DNA from: AC-32 sp963755635
Lineage (GTDB): Bacteria; Actinomycetota; Thermoleophilia; Gaiellales; Gaiellaceae
Direction: 5' to 3'
Assembly: GCA_963755635.1 (NCBI GenBank)
Contig: CAVWKS010000036.1
Coordinates: 186,001 to 250,000 of the forward strand
Length of the DNA stretch: 64,000 nucleotides
A model generated the notes under the pieces. That model made no database searches and was not told the origin of the DNA. It saw only the letters and a list, made by a program, of their open reading frames with translations. Positions 16,749 to 25,196 of this stretch are shown here, one piece after another (positions within the stretch are counted from its first letter, which is position 1; the number at the start of each line of letters is the position of its first letter). The position numbers and the translations under genes were made by a program.

Positions 16749-17864
16749 CTACACCTCCGCGGCAGCGCCGAGCCGTTCGAGCGCCGCCGTCTTGTACGTA
16801 TTCAGCTCGCCCCGTTCGATCGCGCTACGCGCGCCTGCGACGAGGTCGAGCACGAAGCGCAGATTATGCAGCGTCAGCAGGCGGTGGCCGAGCAACTCCT
16901 GCTGGTTGACGAGGTGGCGCAGGTAGGCGCGCGAGAAGCGCGTGCAGGCCGGGCACTCGCAGCCCTCGTCGAGCGGGCGCGGGTCGCGGGCCAAGCCGGC
17001 GTTGCGCAGGTTGAGGCGGCCGTGCGAGGTCAGCGCGGTTCCGGTGCGCGCGTTGCGGGTCGGCAGGACGCAGTCGAACATGTCGATCCCGCGCTCGATC
17101 ACCTCGAGGATCCCTTCCGGGTCGCCGATCCCCATGAAGTAGCGGGGCCGGTCCCGGGGCAGGAGCTCGGCGGCGGCGCTGGTCGCCTCGAACATCCGTG
17201 GGCGCGGCTCGCCGATCGCGAGGCCTCCGAGCGCGTAGCCGTCGAAGCCGAGCTCGGCGAGCTCTTCGATCGAGCGCCTGCGGAGCTCTGCGTCGGCACC
17301 GCCCTGCGAGATGCCGAAGAGCAGCTGGCCTGGGTCGCGCTCGGCGCCGCGCTGCCGCTGGGCCCAGAGGGTCGTCAGCCGGACGGCATCGGCGAGCTCC
17401 TCCCGCGACGCGTCCGCGGGCGGGCAGACGTCGAGGCACATCGCGACGTCCGAGCCGAGCTCGGCCTGGATGCGCGCGGCGAGCTCGGGCGTGAACCGCG
17501 CGGTGTCTCCGTCGTAGACCGAGCGAAAGGTGACGCCCTCGTCGTCGCGGGCGACGATCGTGTGGCGCAGCGAGAAGACCTGGAAGCCGCCGGAGTCGGT
17601 CAGGATCGGGCCGTCCCAGCCCATGAAGCGGTGCAGGCCGCCGAGCTCGGCGATCGTCTCCGCGCCCGGGCGGAAATGCAGGTGGTACGTGTTGCAGAGC
17701 AGGATCTCGGCGCCGAGCGCGCGCAGCTCGTCCGGGTGGACGCTCTTGACCGTCGCCTTCGTGCCGACGGGCATGAACGCGGGGGTCCTCAGCTCGCCGT
17801 GCGCGGTCCGGAGCACACCGGCCCGGGCAGCCCCGTCCGTCGCCGTGAGCGCGAAAGCGCTCAC
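16749..17864 (-). CDS. tgt: tRNA-guanine(34) transglycosylase
   Basis: Exchanges guanine 34 of GUN-anticodon tRNAs for the queuosine precursor preQ1. The 371 residues carry the active-site LTDSGGFQVFSL (nucleophile/substrate Asp region), GISQGG, GYALGGLAIGEP, MFDCVLPTRNARTGTAL (catalytic Asp) and the zinc site CECPACTRFSRAYLRHL with a later His. The frame is open further upstream to 17906, but those extra codons lie in a repeated intergenic element, so the GTG at 17864 (VSAFALTATDG) is preferred. The leader holds structured element A. queA is upstream on the same strand. Confidence 0.95.
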   Translation of the reverse strand: MSAFALTATDGAARAGVLRTAHGELRTPAFMPVGTKATVKSVHPDELRALGAEILLCNTYHLHFRPGAETIAELGGLHRFMGWDGPILTDSGGFQVFSLRHTIVARDDEGVTFRSVYDGDTARFTPELAARIQAELGSDVAMCLDVCPPADASREELADAVRLTTLWAQRQRGAERDPGQLLFGISQGGADAELRRRSIEELAELGFDGYALGGLAIGEPRPRMFEATSAAAELLPRDRPRYFMGIGDPEGILEVIERGIDMFDCVLPTRNARTGTALTSHGRLNLRNAGLARDPRPLDEGCECPACTRFSRAYLRHLVNQQELLGHRLLTLHNLRFVLDLVAGARSAIERGELNTYKTAALERLGAAAEV

Positions 17865-17870
17865 GAAGTT

Positions 17871-17985
17871 CCCATACCCCCACCCAGGGTGGGGATTGTC
17901 GGCCACCCTCGCTCCCGCTGCGAGCGTATCGGCGGAACGCGCACGTGTCTGTCACGCGCCGACGCCGAAAGCGTGATTCTTTGTC
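17871..17985 (-). repeat. Structured intergenic element, copy A (upstream of tgt)
   Basis: About 115 nt closely related to copy B at 26086-26202. Shared blocks, read on the plus strand, are CCCAT-N-CCCCCACCCAGGGTGGGG, GCCACCCTCG, CGGCG-N-AACG, CACGTGTCTGT and GCCGAAAGCGTGA. On the minus strand it can fold as a CGGCG/CGCCG stem enclosing a hairpin with ACAGA loop, a variable middle hairpin, and a final palindromic hairpin (17878-17894). It ends only 6 bp upstream of the tgt start codon, so it would be in the tgt leader. Known riboswitch consensus not recognised. Confidence 0.75.
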
Positions 17986-17987
17986 CC

Positions 17988-18050
17988 CAGGGCACGGCCG
18001 CTTCACAGGGCACGGCCGCGACGACGGGCACACAGCGCGTGCCGTCCTGA
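17988..18050. other. Direct repeat and inverted repeat between GNAT gene and element A
   Basis: CAGGGCACGGCCGC occurs twice with 18-bp spacing (17988-18001, 18006-18019). Next to it, GACGGGCAC and GTGCCGTC (about 18023-18048) form an imperfect hairpin. This may be the terminator of the queA-GNAT unit; no T-run is seen. Confidence 0.4.
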
Positions 18051-18057
18051 CAGGCGC

Positions 18058-18552
18058 TCACGTCCGGCACCTCCGCTCGAACAGCGTGGCGGTGAAATCG
18101 TCGAACACAGCCTCGCCGCGTGGCTCGAAGCCGAGCCGCTCGTAATAGGCCCGCAGCACGTCGTTGTCGCTCATGCAGTCGAGCCGCAGGTACTCGCGCC
18201 CCGCTGCCGCGACCTGTGCGTCGGCCCACTCGAGGAGCCGCTCGCCGAGCCTTTGCCCCGCGTAGGCGCGCCGCACGGCGATCGCGTGCAAGTAGCCCGC
18301 GTCCGGCGGCCGCTCGCCCCAGAACGCGGGGTCGCTCCACAGCAGCGCGAAGGTCGCGGCCGGCGTGCCGTCGACCAGGACGAGATAGAAGTTGCCGCGG
18401 TCGAGCAGGCCGGCGACGCGGTCGCGCGGGAACGGGTCGGGCCACTGGCGGATTCCGCGCTCCAGCAGCCAGCGCGCCGCCTCGGACAGGATCGAGACCA
18501 CCTCGTCGAGGTCGTCGTGCTCCGCCCGCCGAACCTCCAACACGTCTGTCAC
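18058..18552 (-). CDS. GNAT family N-acetyltransferase
   Basis: 164 residues of the GCN5-related fold. The acetyl-CoA-binding motif A is in LHAIAVRRAYAGQRLGERLLEWADAQVAAAGREYLRLDC (V-x-x-x-x-x-G-x-R-x-G). The motif B-like end is NDVLRAYYERLGFEPRGEA. The substrate is unknown. The start GTG at 18552 overlaps the restored queA stop (GTGA), so it is translationally coupled to queA, although no role in queuosine synthesis is known for it. Confidence 0.88.
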   Translation of the reverse strand: MTDVLEVRRAEHDDLDEVVSILSEAARWLLERGIRQWPDPFPRDRVAGLLDRGNFYLVLVDGTPAATFALLWSDPAFWGERPPDAGYLHAIAVRRAYAGQRLGERLLEWADAQVAAAGREYLRLDCMSDNDVLRAYYERLGFEPRGEAVFDDFTATLFERRCRT

Positions 18553-19494
18553 AGGACGAGCATCGCGTCGCCGAAGCTGTAGAAGCGGTAGCGCTCCTCG
18601 ATCGCGACGCCGGTAGAGCCGGCGCGTCTGCTCGACGCCCGCGAACGCCATCACGAGCGCGAGCAGCGTCGAGCGCGGCAGGTGGAAGTTCGTCAGCAGC
18701 GCGTCCACGCGCCGGAACTCGAAGCCGGGCCGGACGAACAGATCGGTGCGACCCTTGAGCGGCCCGCCGCGCGCGAGGGTCTCCAGCACGCGCACGGTCG
18801 TCGTCCCGACGGCCAGCACGCGCGGGGCCGCGCGGATCCGCTCCCACGCGATAGGGACGACCTCGTAGCGCTCGCTGTGCAGCTCGTGCTCGTCGAGCGA
18901 GGCGGCGGCAACCGGGCGGAACGTGTCGAGCCCGACGTGCAGCGTGACCCGCTCGACGTCGAGCTGCGCGAGGAGCTCCGGCGTGAAGTGCAATCCGGCG
19001 GTCGGCGCTGCGGCCGAGCCTTCGTGTGCCGCATAGACGGTCTGGTAGCGCTCCGGATCCCCGAGAGGCTCGGTGATGTACGGCGGCAGCGGCGCCTCTC
19101 CGGCCGGCTCTCCTTCAAGACGGAGCCGCCAGCGGCCCTCGCCGAGAGACTCCACGAGCTCGACGGGCCCCAGACGCTGGCCCGCGCGCAAGCGCCTCGA
19201 CGGCCGCGCAAGCCCCTCCCAGAGCCCGTCGTCGCCGATCCGTTCGAGCAGCAGCACCTCCGCCTCTCCCCCGCCCGGCCGCTGCAGCCGCAGGCGTGCC
19301 GGCAGCACGCGCGTGTCGTTGACCACGGTGAGCGTTCCCTCTGCGAGCTCGCCCGGCAGCTCGTCGAAGCGCCCGTGCCGGACCGCGCCCGAGGCCCGCT
19401 CGTAGACGAGCAGCCGCGAGTGGTCGCGCCGCTCGAGCGGCCGCTGTGCGATCAGCTCGGGCGGAAGCTCGTAGTCCAGCTCCGCGGTGTCCAT
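18549..19494 (-). CDS. queA: S-adenosylmethionine:tRNA ribosyltransferase-isomerase, one frameshift
   Basis: Moves the ribosyl group of SAM onto preQ1 in tRNA to give epoxyqueuosine. Typical motifs are the N-terminal DYELPPELIAQRPLERRDHSRLLV, FDELPGELAEGTLTVVNDTRVLPARL, GSAAAPTAGLHFTPELL, TLHVGLDTFRPV and TNFHLPRSTLLALVMAFAG. The open frame runs straight into the next gene. One extra base near 18612 must be removed to recover the family ending AIEERYRFYSFGDAMLVL and TGA at 18549-18551. This makes two separate genes rather than a QueA-acetyltransferase fusion. tgt lies downstream and queG elsewhere in the window. Confidence 0.92.
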
Positions 19495-19521
19495 CCGATC
19501 GCAACGCTACCGTCGGCACCC

Positions 19522-19974
19522 ATGACGGACGACGCGATCGACCGAGCCCGAAAACGCCTCGAAGAAGCCGCCGAAGGGCGTCCGGACGCCGCTGCCGTCG
19601 ACGCCGCGCTCGAGCGGGCGCGGGCCCAGGTGGAGGAGCTCGCTCTGGCCGCCGCGCAGCTCGAGGCGACGTTGCCCGCGAAGATCGACAACGCGCTGCA
19701 GGACGGCCTGCGCGAGCAGGTCAAGCCGGTCGGCCGCAACCTCGCCGAGATCCGCGGCCTGCAGAATTCGGTGATCCGCCGGCTCGAGCGAATCGAAGGC
19801 GACCTGCTCGCCGAGCGGCACGCCCGCGTCGACGATCTCGCGTTGCTGGTCGACCTGATCAGCTCCGGCTGGAAGTCCGTCGACGACCGCCTCGGCAAGC
19901 TCGAGCGCAGCCTGCAGTCGGGCGAAAGCGCGATCGTCTACCGCATCGAAGAGCGCCGCGCCGATACCGGCTAA
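19522..19974 (+). CDS. Hypothetical coiled-coil protein
   Basis: 150 residues, no recognised family. The sequence is almost entirely alpha-helical with heptad-like patterns (RARKRLEEAAEGR, LERARAQVEELALAAAQLEATL, VIRRLERIEGDLLAERHARVDDL), acidic and without membrane segments. Codon use matches neighbouring genes. The ATG at 19522 is divergent from queA, 27 bp away, and the 3' end overlaps the convergent prenyltransferase gene by 4 bp. Confidence 0.7.
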   Translation: MTDDAIDRARKRLEEAAEGRPDAAAVDAALERARAQVEELALAAAQLEATLPAKIDNALQDGLREQVKPVGRNLAEIRGLQNSVIRRLERIEGDLLAERHARVDDLALLVDLISSGWKSVDDRLGKLERSLQSGESAIVYRIEERRADTG

Positions 19975-20876
19975 GTAAGCAGCAGAATCAGCGCGGCCGT
20001 CCCGATCCAGAGGCAGACGTCCACGAGGATCGGCACGTCGGTCAGCAGCACCTGCTCCGGCTCCTCGCCGAGGTCGTCGCGGTGCACGAGCAGCAGGTAC
20101 CGGAAGACGCCGAAGACCACGAACGGAATCGTCGCCATCAGCGCCTTCGAGTCGCGCGCGGTGAACGTGTAGAGCGAGTAGGCGATCACGGTCGAGGCCG
20201 CGACGACGGTCACGAGCTGGTCGACGAGCTCCAGCGAGTAGCCCTCGAGAACCGGGCGGCCCGGGGTCTCGCGCGCGCCGACGAGCACGAGCTCGCCGCG
20301 GCGCTTGGCGAGCGCGAGGAAGAGCGCGAGCAGCGCCGTGCAGAGCAGCAGCCAGGGCGAGATGCGCACGTGCACGGCTGCGGCCCCGGCGGTCGCCCGG
20401 ATGACGAACAGCCCGCCGATCGCGAAGACGTCCAGCAGGACGACGTGCTTGAGGCCGAAGCTATAGGCGAGCTGCAGCGCGCCGAACGCGAGCAGCAAGC
20501 CGAGCGACGGGAGCCCGAGCCAGGCGCCGATTCCGAAGGCGAGGACTGCCAGCACCGCCGCCAGCGCGACCGCGAGCCCAACGGGCAGCTCGCCGCGCGC
20601 GATCGGGCGCTGCCGCTTGACCGGGTGTAGCCGGTCGTGCTCGCGGTCGCGCAGGTCGTTGACGAGGTACGCCGCGCTCGAGAGCGCGCAGTAGGCCACG
20701 AAGCACGCAACCGCCTCGCCCCAGCGACCGGCATCGCCCAGCTTCGCCGCGAAGACGAGCCCCGCGAAGACGAGCAGGTTCTTCGACCATTGCCTGGGCC
20801 TCAGCGCCGCGACAACGGCAGCCGGGAGCGAGCGCCTGCGCGGCAGCTCCACCACCTGGCGGGCCTCGGCTTCCAT
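19971..20876 (-). CDS. Decaprenyl-phosphate phosphoribosyltransferase (UbiA superfamily)
   Basis: 301 residues, about eight membrane helices. The first Asp-rich motif NDLRDREHDRLHPVKRQRPIARG is the version seen in DPPR synthases (Rv3806c-like), which attach phosphoribose to decaprenyl phosphate for arabinose donors of the cell wall. The N-terminal LRPRQWSKNLLVFAGLVFA is also typical of that subfamily. The second motif region near ALAKRRGELVLVG fits too. Whether this organism makes arabinogalactan cannot be told from the window. It stands alone, downstream of the sensor kinase. Confidence 0.85.
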   Translation of the reverse strand: MEAEARQVVELPRRRSLPAAVVAALRPRQWSKNLLVFAGLVFAAKLGDAGRWGEAVACFVAYCALSSAAYLVNDLRDREHDRLHPVKRQRPIARGELPVGLAVALAAVLAVLAFGIGAWLGLPSLGLLLAFGALQLAYSFGLKHVVLLDVFAIGGLFVIRATAGAAAVHVRISPWLLLCTALLALFLALAKRRGELVLVGARETPGRPVLEGYSLELVDQLVTVVAASTVIAYSLYTFTARDSKALMATIPFVVFGVFRYLLLVHRDDLGEEPEQVLLTDVPILVDVCLWIGTAALILLLT

Positions 20877-20890
20877 CGCGGGGATTCTGA

Positions 20891-22273
20891 CTACTCGCTC
20901 GGCCTCAACGGGAGGACGAGCTCGAAGCGGCTGCCTTGGCCGGAAGAGGTCTCGAGGCTGATTCGTCCGCCGAGCGCTCCTGCGAGCTCGCGGGCGATCG
21001 CCAGCCCGAGGCCGGTGCCCCCGCCGTCGTGCGACCAGAACGGCCGGAAGATCCGTTCCCGCTCGTTCTCCGGAATCCCCGGCCCGCTGTCTCCCACGGC
21101 AACCTGGACGGTGCCGTCCTGCGCCTTCAGCTCGAGCTCGATCCGGCCGCCGTCGGGCGTCCAGCGAAACGCGTTCGAGAGCAGGTTCGAGATGATCTGC
21201 AGGACGCGGTCGCCGTCCGAGACGATCACGGGCTTGGCCTCGACCGAGCGCCGGTAGTCGATCCCGCGGCGGCGCGCCTCCTCGCCGAAGTTGGCGTAGG
21301 CGCGGTCGATCAGGCGCTCCATCTCGACCTCCTCGCGCAGGACGGTGAAGCGGTGCGCGCCGAGCTTGGCCAGGTCGAGCACGTCCTGCACGAGGCGCTC
21401 GAGCCGCTCGGCCTCGGCGGCGATCACCGTCAGGGAGGCGAGCCGGAGCTCTTCTTCGGTGACGACGCCCTCGCGGAGCGCCTCGACGTGGCCGCGGATC
21501 GCGGTCAGCGGGGTGCGGAGCTCGTGCGAGACGGTCATCAGGAAGTTCCGTTCCAGCTGCTCGGCCTCGGCGAGCTTGGACGCCATCTCGCGGAAGCTCA
21601 TCGCCAGGTCACCGATCTCGCCGCCGCCCGGGACGCGGGGCACCTCGACGTCGTAGTGCCCGCTCGCGATCTCGTCGGCGGCACGCGACAGCTCGAGCAC
21701 CGGTGTCGTGATCCGGCGCGAGAGGTACCAGGCGAAGCCGGCCGCGACCGCGACGCCGGCGGCGAACGCGAGCAGGAGCCGCTCGATCAGCGCGAGCCAG
21801 CGTTGATTCAGCTCGGTCTTCGTCTTGGCGACCGCGAGCACGCCGAACGTCTGCCGGCCGACCTTGAGCGGCCGCCCGACTGCCAGCAGGGTCTGAGTCG
21901 CGCCCGGCGGCTTGAACTCGAAGCGCACAGACTTGCGCGCCTTGACGCGGCGCAGGTCGACGACGCCCTTCGGCAGCGTGCGGAACGCAGGCCCTTGCCC
22001 TGGGAACGGGTCGAGCCCGCGGTAGAAGATCCGGTCGCCGCCGGTCGCGAGCTCGAGCTTCTTCGCGGAGAGCAGCTTCAGGCCCGCCTGCCGGCCGTAG
22101 AGGAGCGTCAGTCCCCGCGCCTCGTGCGAGAGGGCCACGTAGTCCTGGTCTCGCGTGCGGTTCTGCGCGTAGCTGCGGAAGAGGCGCAGCGCGATCGCTG
22201 CCGAGACGAGGCCGGCCACGACGACGCCGAGCAGGAACAGCGCCGGGAGCTGGAACCGGAGCGAGCGCAGCAC
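20891..22273 (-). CDS. Two-component sensor histidine kinase
   Basis: Membrane kinase: N-terminal helix (LPALFLLGVVVAGLVSAAIAL), extracytoplasmic sensor of about 140 residues, second helix (LLLAFAAGVAVAAGFAWYL), HAMP linker, HisKA box MTVSHELRTPLTAIRGHVEALREG (phospho-His) and HATPase with N-box ISNLLSNAFRWTPDGG, GDSGPGIP and GGGTGLGLAIA. The frame is open to 22339, but that part overlaps the response-regulator gene; the GTG at 22273 just before RSLRFQLPALF is the better start. It pairs with the regulator encoded 17 bp upstream. The signal is unknown. Confidence 0.93.
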   Translation of the reverse strand: MLRSLRFQLPALFLLGVVVAGLVSAAIALRLFRSYAQNRTRDQDYVALSHEARGLTLLYGRQAGLKLLSAKKLELATGGDRIFYRGLDPFPGQGPAFRTLPKGVVDLRRVKARKSVRFEFKPPGATQTLLAVGRPLKVGRQTFGVLAVAKTKTELNQRWLALIERLLLAFAAGVAVAAGFAWYLSRRITTPVLELSRAADEIASGHYDVEVPRVPGGGEIGDLAMSFREMASKLAEAEQLERNFLMTVSHELRTPLTAIRGHVEALREGVVTEEELRLASLTVIAAEAERLERLVQDVLDLAKLGAHRFTVLREEVEMERLIDRAYANFGEEARRRGIDYRRSVEAKPVIVSDGDRVLQIISNLLSNAFRWTPDGGRIELELKAQDGTVQVAVGDSGPGIPENERERIFRPFWSHDGGGTGLGLAIARELAGALGGRISLETSSGQGSRFELVLPLRPSE

Positions 22274-22289
22274 CGCGCTGTCCCCAGTC

Positions 22290-22997
22290 CTACGCCTGGA
22301 CGGCCGCGTCCCGGGCGGCGGCGACCTTGTAGCCGACACCCCAGACGGTGACGATCGGCGAGGCCTCGCCGAGCTTGCGCCGCAGCTGGCGCACGTGGAC
22401 GTCGACGGTTCTGGTGTCGCCCGCGAAGGTGTAGCCCCAGACGCGCTCGAGCAGCTGGTCGCGCGTCAGCACGAGCCCTTTGTGGTCGAGCAGCTCCCAG
22501 AGGAGGTCGAACTCCTTCGGCGCGAGCTGCACCTCGTTCCCGGAGACGAGCACCTCCCGCCGCCCGGCGTCGATCTCGAGGTCGCCGTGCTTGAGCTGCT
22601 TCGACTGCACCTCACGCCGCTCGGGCACGCTCCGGCGCAGCACCGACTTGACGCGGGCGACGAGCTCCCGCGGGTTGAACGGCTTCGTCAGGTAGTCGTC
22701 CGCCCCGACCTCGAGGCCGATGATCTTGTCGACGTCCTCGTCCCGCGCGGTCAGCATCAGGATCGGCACGTCCGAGCTCTGGCGCACGCGGCGGCAGACC
22801 TCGAGGCCGTCGACGTCGGGAAGCATCAGGTCGAGCACGATCAGGTCCGGCTTCTCCGAAGCAACGCGCTCGAGCGCCTCGCGCCCGGTGCCCACTGTCT
22901 GGATCCGGTAACCGGCGTTCTTCAGGTAGAGCGCGACGAACGAGGCGATCGAGGTCTCGTCCTCGACCACCAAGACCGACTGCCCCTGGTTCGCCAT
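22290..22997 (-). CDS. Two-component response regulator, OmpR/PhoB family
   Basis: 235 residues. The receiver domain has the acidic pocket VVEDE, phosphorylated Asp in KPDLIVLDLMLPDVDG, TARDED and KPFNPRELVARVK. The winged-helix effector (about 130-228) contains APKEFDLLWELLDHKGLVLTRDQLLERVWGY and GDTRTVDVHVRQLRRKLGE. All phosphotransfer residues are present. It is first in a two-gene unit with the histidine kinase. Confidence 0.95.
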   Translation of the reverse strand: MANQGQSVLVVEDETSIASFVALYLKNAGYRIQTVGTGREALERVASEKPDLIVLDLMLPDVDGLEVCRRVRQSSDVPILMLTARDEDVDKIIGLEVGADDYLTKPFNPRELVARVKSVLRRSVPERREVQSKQLKHGDLEIDAGRREVLVSGNEVQLAPKEFDLLWELLDHKGLVLTRDQLLERVWGYTFAGDTRTVDVHVRQLRRKLGEASPIVTVWGVGYKVAAARDAAVQA

Positions 22998-23022
22998 AGC
23001 GTCAGGATGCCAGAGCCGCCGG

Positions 23023-23505
23023 TCACGGCCTCGGGGTCGAGCTCCCGAGCGGGTACGTGGTCGGATCGATCGGAACCGGCTGGTAAGGCCCGCCGTCGAG
23101 CGACATCACGCCCGTCGGCACCGTCCCGTCGCCCGATCCGTCGAGCATCGCCGTGCCGCGGCCGACCGCCGAGAGGAATGTGCCGACGCCGTTGGTCGTG
23201 ACGACGTAGCCGCCGTCGAGCGCGCGGAACGAGAGCTTCTTGCCCTTGCAGACGCTCGTTGTGAGGCTGACGATGCGTTGGCGGCAGTGCCGGAACGTCG
23301 CGTACTGGCCGTCGTTCGGCGTCAGGTCGCGGATGCGGACCGAGCCGTTCGCCATGCTGCCGATCACGGTTCCACGCAGCTTGATCTGGATGTGGCCCTT
23401 CGCACGCTTGACCGAGAGCGTCCCGTCGGTGCGGGTGGCAGCAGAGAGCGCCGCCGGCAACGCGAGCATGCCGACGACCGCGAACACGACGAGCGGACGG
23501 GCCAT
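23023..23505 (-). CDS. Secreted hypothetical protein
   Basis: 160 residues, family not recognised. A signal peptide is clear (MARPLVVFAVVGMLALPAALSA, cleavage likely near ALSAATR). The mature part is beta-rich and repetitive in character (LSVKRAKGHIQIKLRGTVIGSMANGSVRIRDL) with two cysteines (CRQ, CKG). It is divergent from the dimethylformamidase-like gene, and its 3' end lies 25 bp from the response-regulator start. Confidence 0.75.
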   Translation of the reverse strand: MARPLVVFAVVGMLALPAALSAATRTDGTLSVKRAKGHIQIKLRGTVIGSMANGSVRIRDLTPNDGQYATFRHCRQRIVSLTTSVCKGKKLSFRALDGGYVVTTNGVGTFLSAVGRGTAMLDGSGDGTVPTGVMSLDGGPYQPVPIDPTTYPLGSSTPRP

Positions 23506-23588
23506 TACGCGCGCAAAGTATCCGCGTTCCCGGTGTGTTCGTGATAAACGGGTTGTTAGGAATCGGTAAAGCCAGCAACAATCCAGGC

Positions 23589-25196
23589 GTGCGCCGTTCG
23601 TTGCCGTTCCTGCCCGTCCTCCTGCTCCTCGGCGCGCTCGCGCTGACGGGCTCTGCCCCCGCGTCGAGCGGCCCGCCCCGCCTGCTCGGGCTCGGGATCT
23701 CCAACGGGGGGCATCCGTTCGCGGGCGACACGCGTGAGCTCGCCACCGTCAGCCCGAACGGGGACGGCCTGCGTGACCACGCGTTCTTCCATTTCCGGCT
23801 CGACCGGCCGGCGATCGTCGAGACGCAGGTCGTCGCGACCGACGAGGTGCGGCGGCCGGCGAAGCTCGTCTGGCACGTGCGCCGCCTCTTCCCTGCCGGT
23901 CCGCACGTGCTCGAGTGGACGCCGCGGCGCGCGATCGCGGCCCGCACCTATCTCGTCCGCTTCGTCGTCCACGGGGTGCACGGCGGTGTGCGCGTCTACG
24001 GCTTCGAGGCTCCGCGCGCCCACCATCTGACGAGCGGTCTCGTCGTCCGGATCCTCGGCGTCGAGGCCTCCCTCCCGCGCCGGAGCTACCTTCAGGGCGG
24101 CCCCGCGACGGTCTCGATCTCGACCGACGCCCGTTCGATCCGGATGCAGGTCTTCGCCTATGCCGGCACGGGCGCCCGCGACCCGAACACGAACGCCTTC
24201 GCGATCACGCCCTCGGTGCAGCTCGACTGGCGCAAGAACCGCAACGCTCCGCACCGGGTCGACGTCGGGCGCTCGGGAACGTGGGAGAGCGGCCTCTACT
24301 TCTTACGCGTGACGACGCCGGACGGTCGCGTCGCCTACGCGCCTTTGATCCTGCGCCCGAGGACGCTCGGCGCACATCGCGTCGCGGTCGTCCTGCCGAC
24401 CAACACGTGGCAGGCCTACAACTTCCGCGACGGGGACGGCGACGGTTGGGGCGACTCCTGGTACATCGGCGGCGCGACGCGCACGATCGACCTGCGCCGG
24501 CCCTACGTCGAGCCCGGCCTTCCGTACCGCTTCCACGACTGGAGCGCGACGATCGCGACCTGGCTGCGGCAGACCGGCAAGGCGGTCGACTACCTCTCCG
24601 ACGACGACCTCGCCGCCGCCAAGGATGGGAGCGCGCTGCGCAACGCGTACGACCTCGTCGTGTTCGCCGGCCACGAGGAGTACGTCACCCCGCAGATGTA
24701 CGACGTGGTCCAGGGCTACCGCGACCTCGGCGGAAACCTGATGTTCCTCTCGGCGAACAACTTCTTCTGGAAGGTGACGCGGCAGGGACAGGTGCTCCGC
24801 CGGATCGAGCTGTGGCGGAAGCTCGGGCGGCCGGAGGCGGCGCTCGTCGGGGTGCAGTGGGTCGCCGGCAACCAGGGGCAGGGCGAGAAGCCGTACGTCG
24901 TCGAAGGGGCCTCGAGTGCGCCGTGGGCCTTCGCGGGCACCGGGCTCACGAACGGCTCGACCTTCGGGCTCTCGGGAATCGAGATCGACGCGCGGGCCCC
25001 GAGCTCTCCGTCGGGGCTCGTCGTGCTCGCGCGCATCCCGGCGGCGATCGGCCGGAACGACGCCGAGATGACGTTCTACCGGAGCCCTTCCGGGGCGCAG
25101 GTGTTCGCGGCGGGCTCGCTCGACTTCACTGCTTCGCTGGGCTCGCCGGTCGTGGCGCGGTTGGTCGACAACGTCTGGGCCCGCCTGAGCGGCTAG
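23589..25196 (+). CDS. Secreted protein with N,N-dimethylformamidase large-subunit-like domain
   Basis: About 535 residues. The GTG at 23589 gives a classic signal peptide (VRRSLPFLPVLLLLGALALTGSAPA); the frame is open to a GTG at 23535. The first part (about 50-150) looks like a FlgD/Ig-type beta domain (SPNGDGLRDHAFFHFRLDRPA). Then comes the region typical of the DMFase large-subunit family (VVLPTNTWQAYNFRDGDGDG, VVFAGHEEYVTPQMYDVVQ, GNLMFLSANNFFW, MTFYRSPSGAQVFAAGS). The family name comes from one amidase; most secreted members have no known activity. It ends 4 bp into the convergent gene. Confidence 0.75.
   Translation: MRRSLPFLPVLLLLGALALTGSAPASSGPPRLLGLGISNGGHPFAGDTRELATVSPNGDGLRDHAFFHFRLDRPAIVETQVVATDEVRRPAKLVWHVRRLFPAGPHVLEWTPRRAIAARTYLVRFVVHGVHGGVRVYGFEAPRAHHLTSGLVVRILGVEASLPRRSYLQGGPATVSISTDARSIRMQVFAYAGTGARDPNTNAFAITPSVQLDWRKNRNAPHRVDVGRSGTWESGLYFLRVTTPDGRVAYAPLILRPRTLGAHRVAVVLPTNTWQAYNFRDGDGDGWGDSWYIGGATRTIDLRRPYVEPGLPYRFHDWSATIATWLRQTGKAVDYLSDDDLAAAKDGSALRNAYDLVVFAGHEEYVTPQMYDVVQGYRDLGGNLMFLSANNFFWKVTRQGQVLRRIELWRKLGRPEAALVGVQWVAGNQGQGEKPYVVEGASSAPWAFAGTGLTNGSTFGLSGIEIDARAPSSPSGLVVLARIPAAIGRNDAEMTFYRSPSGAQVFAAGSLDFTASLGSPVVARLVDNVWARLSG

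Noticed and set aside
16323..18050. Long plus-strand ORF opposite yajC and tgt
   Set aside because: Antisense shadow; no domain pattern, and tgt and yajC are unambiguous.
18058..19494. QueA-acetyltransferase fusion protein
   Set aside because: The fused frame lacks the conserved QueA ending, which appears intact in the +1 frame with a stop overlapping a GTG; a one-base indel is simpler.
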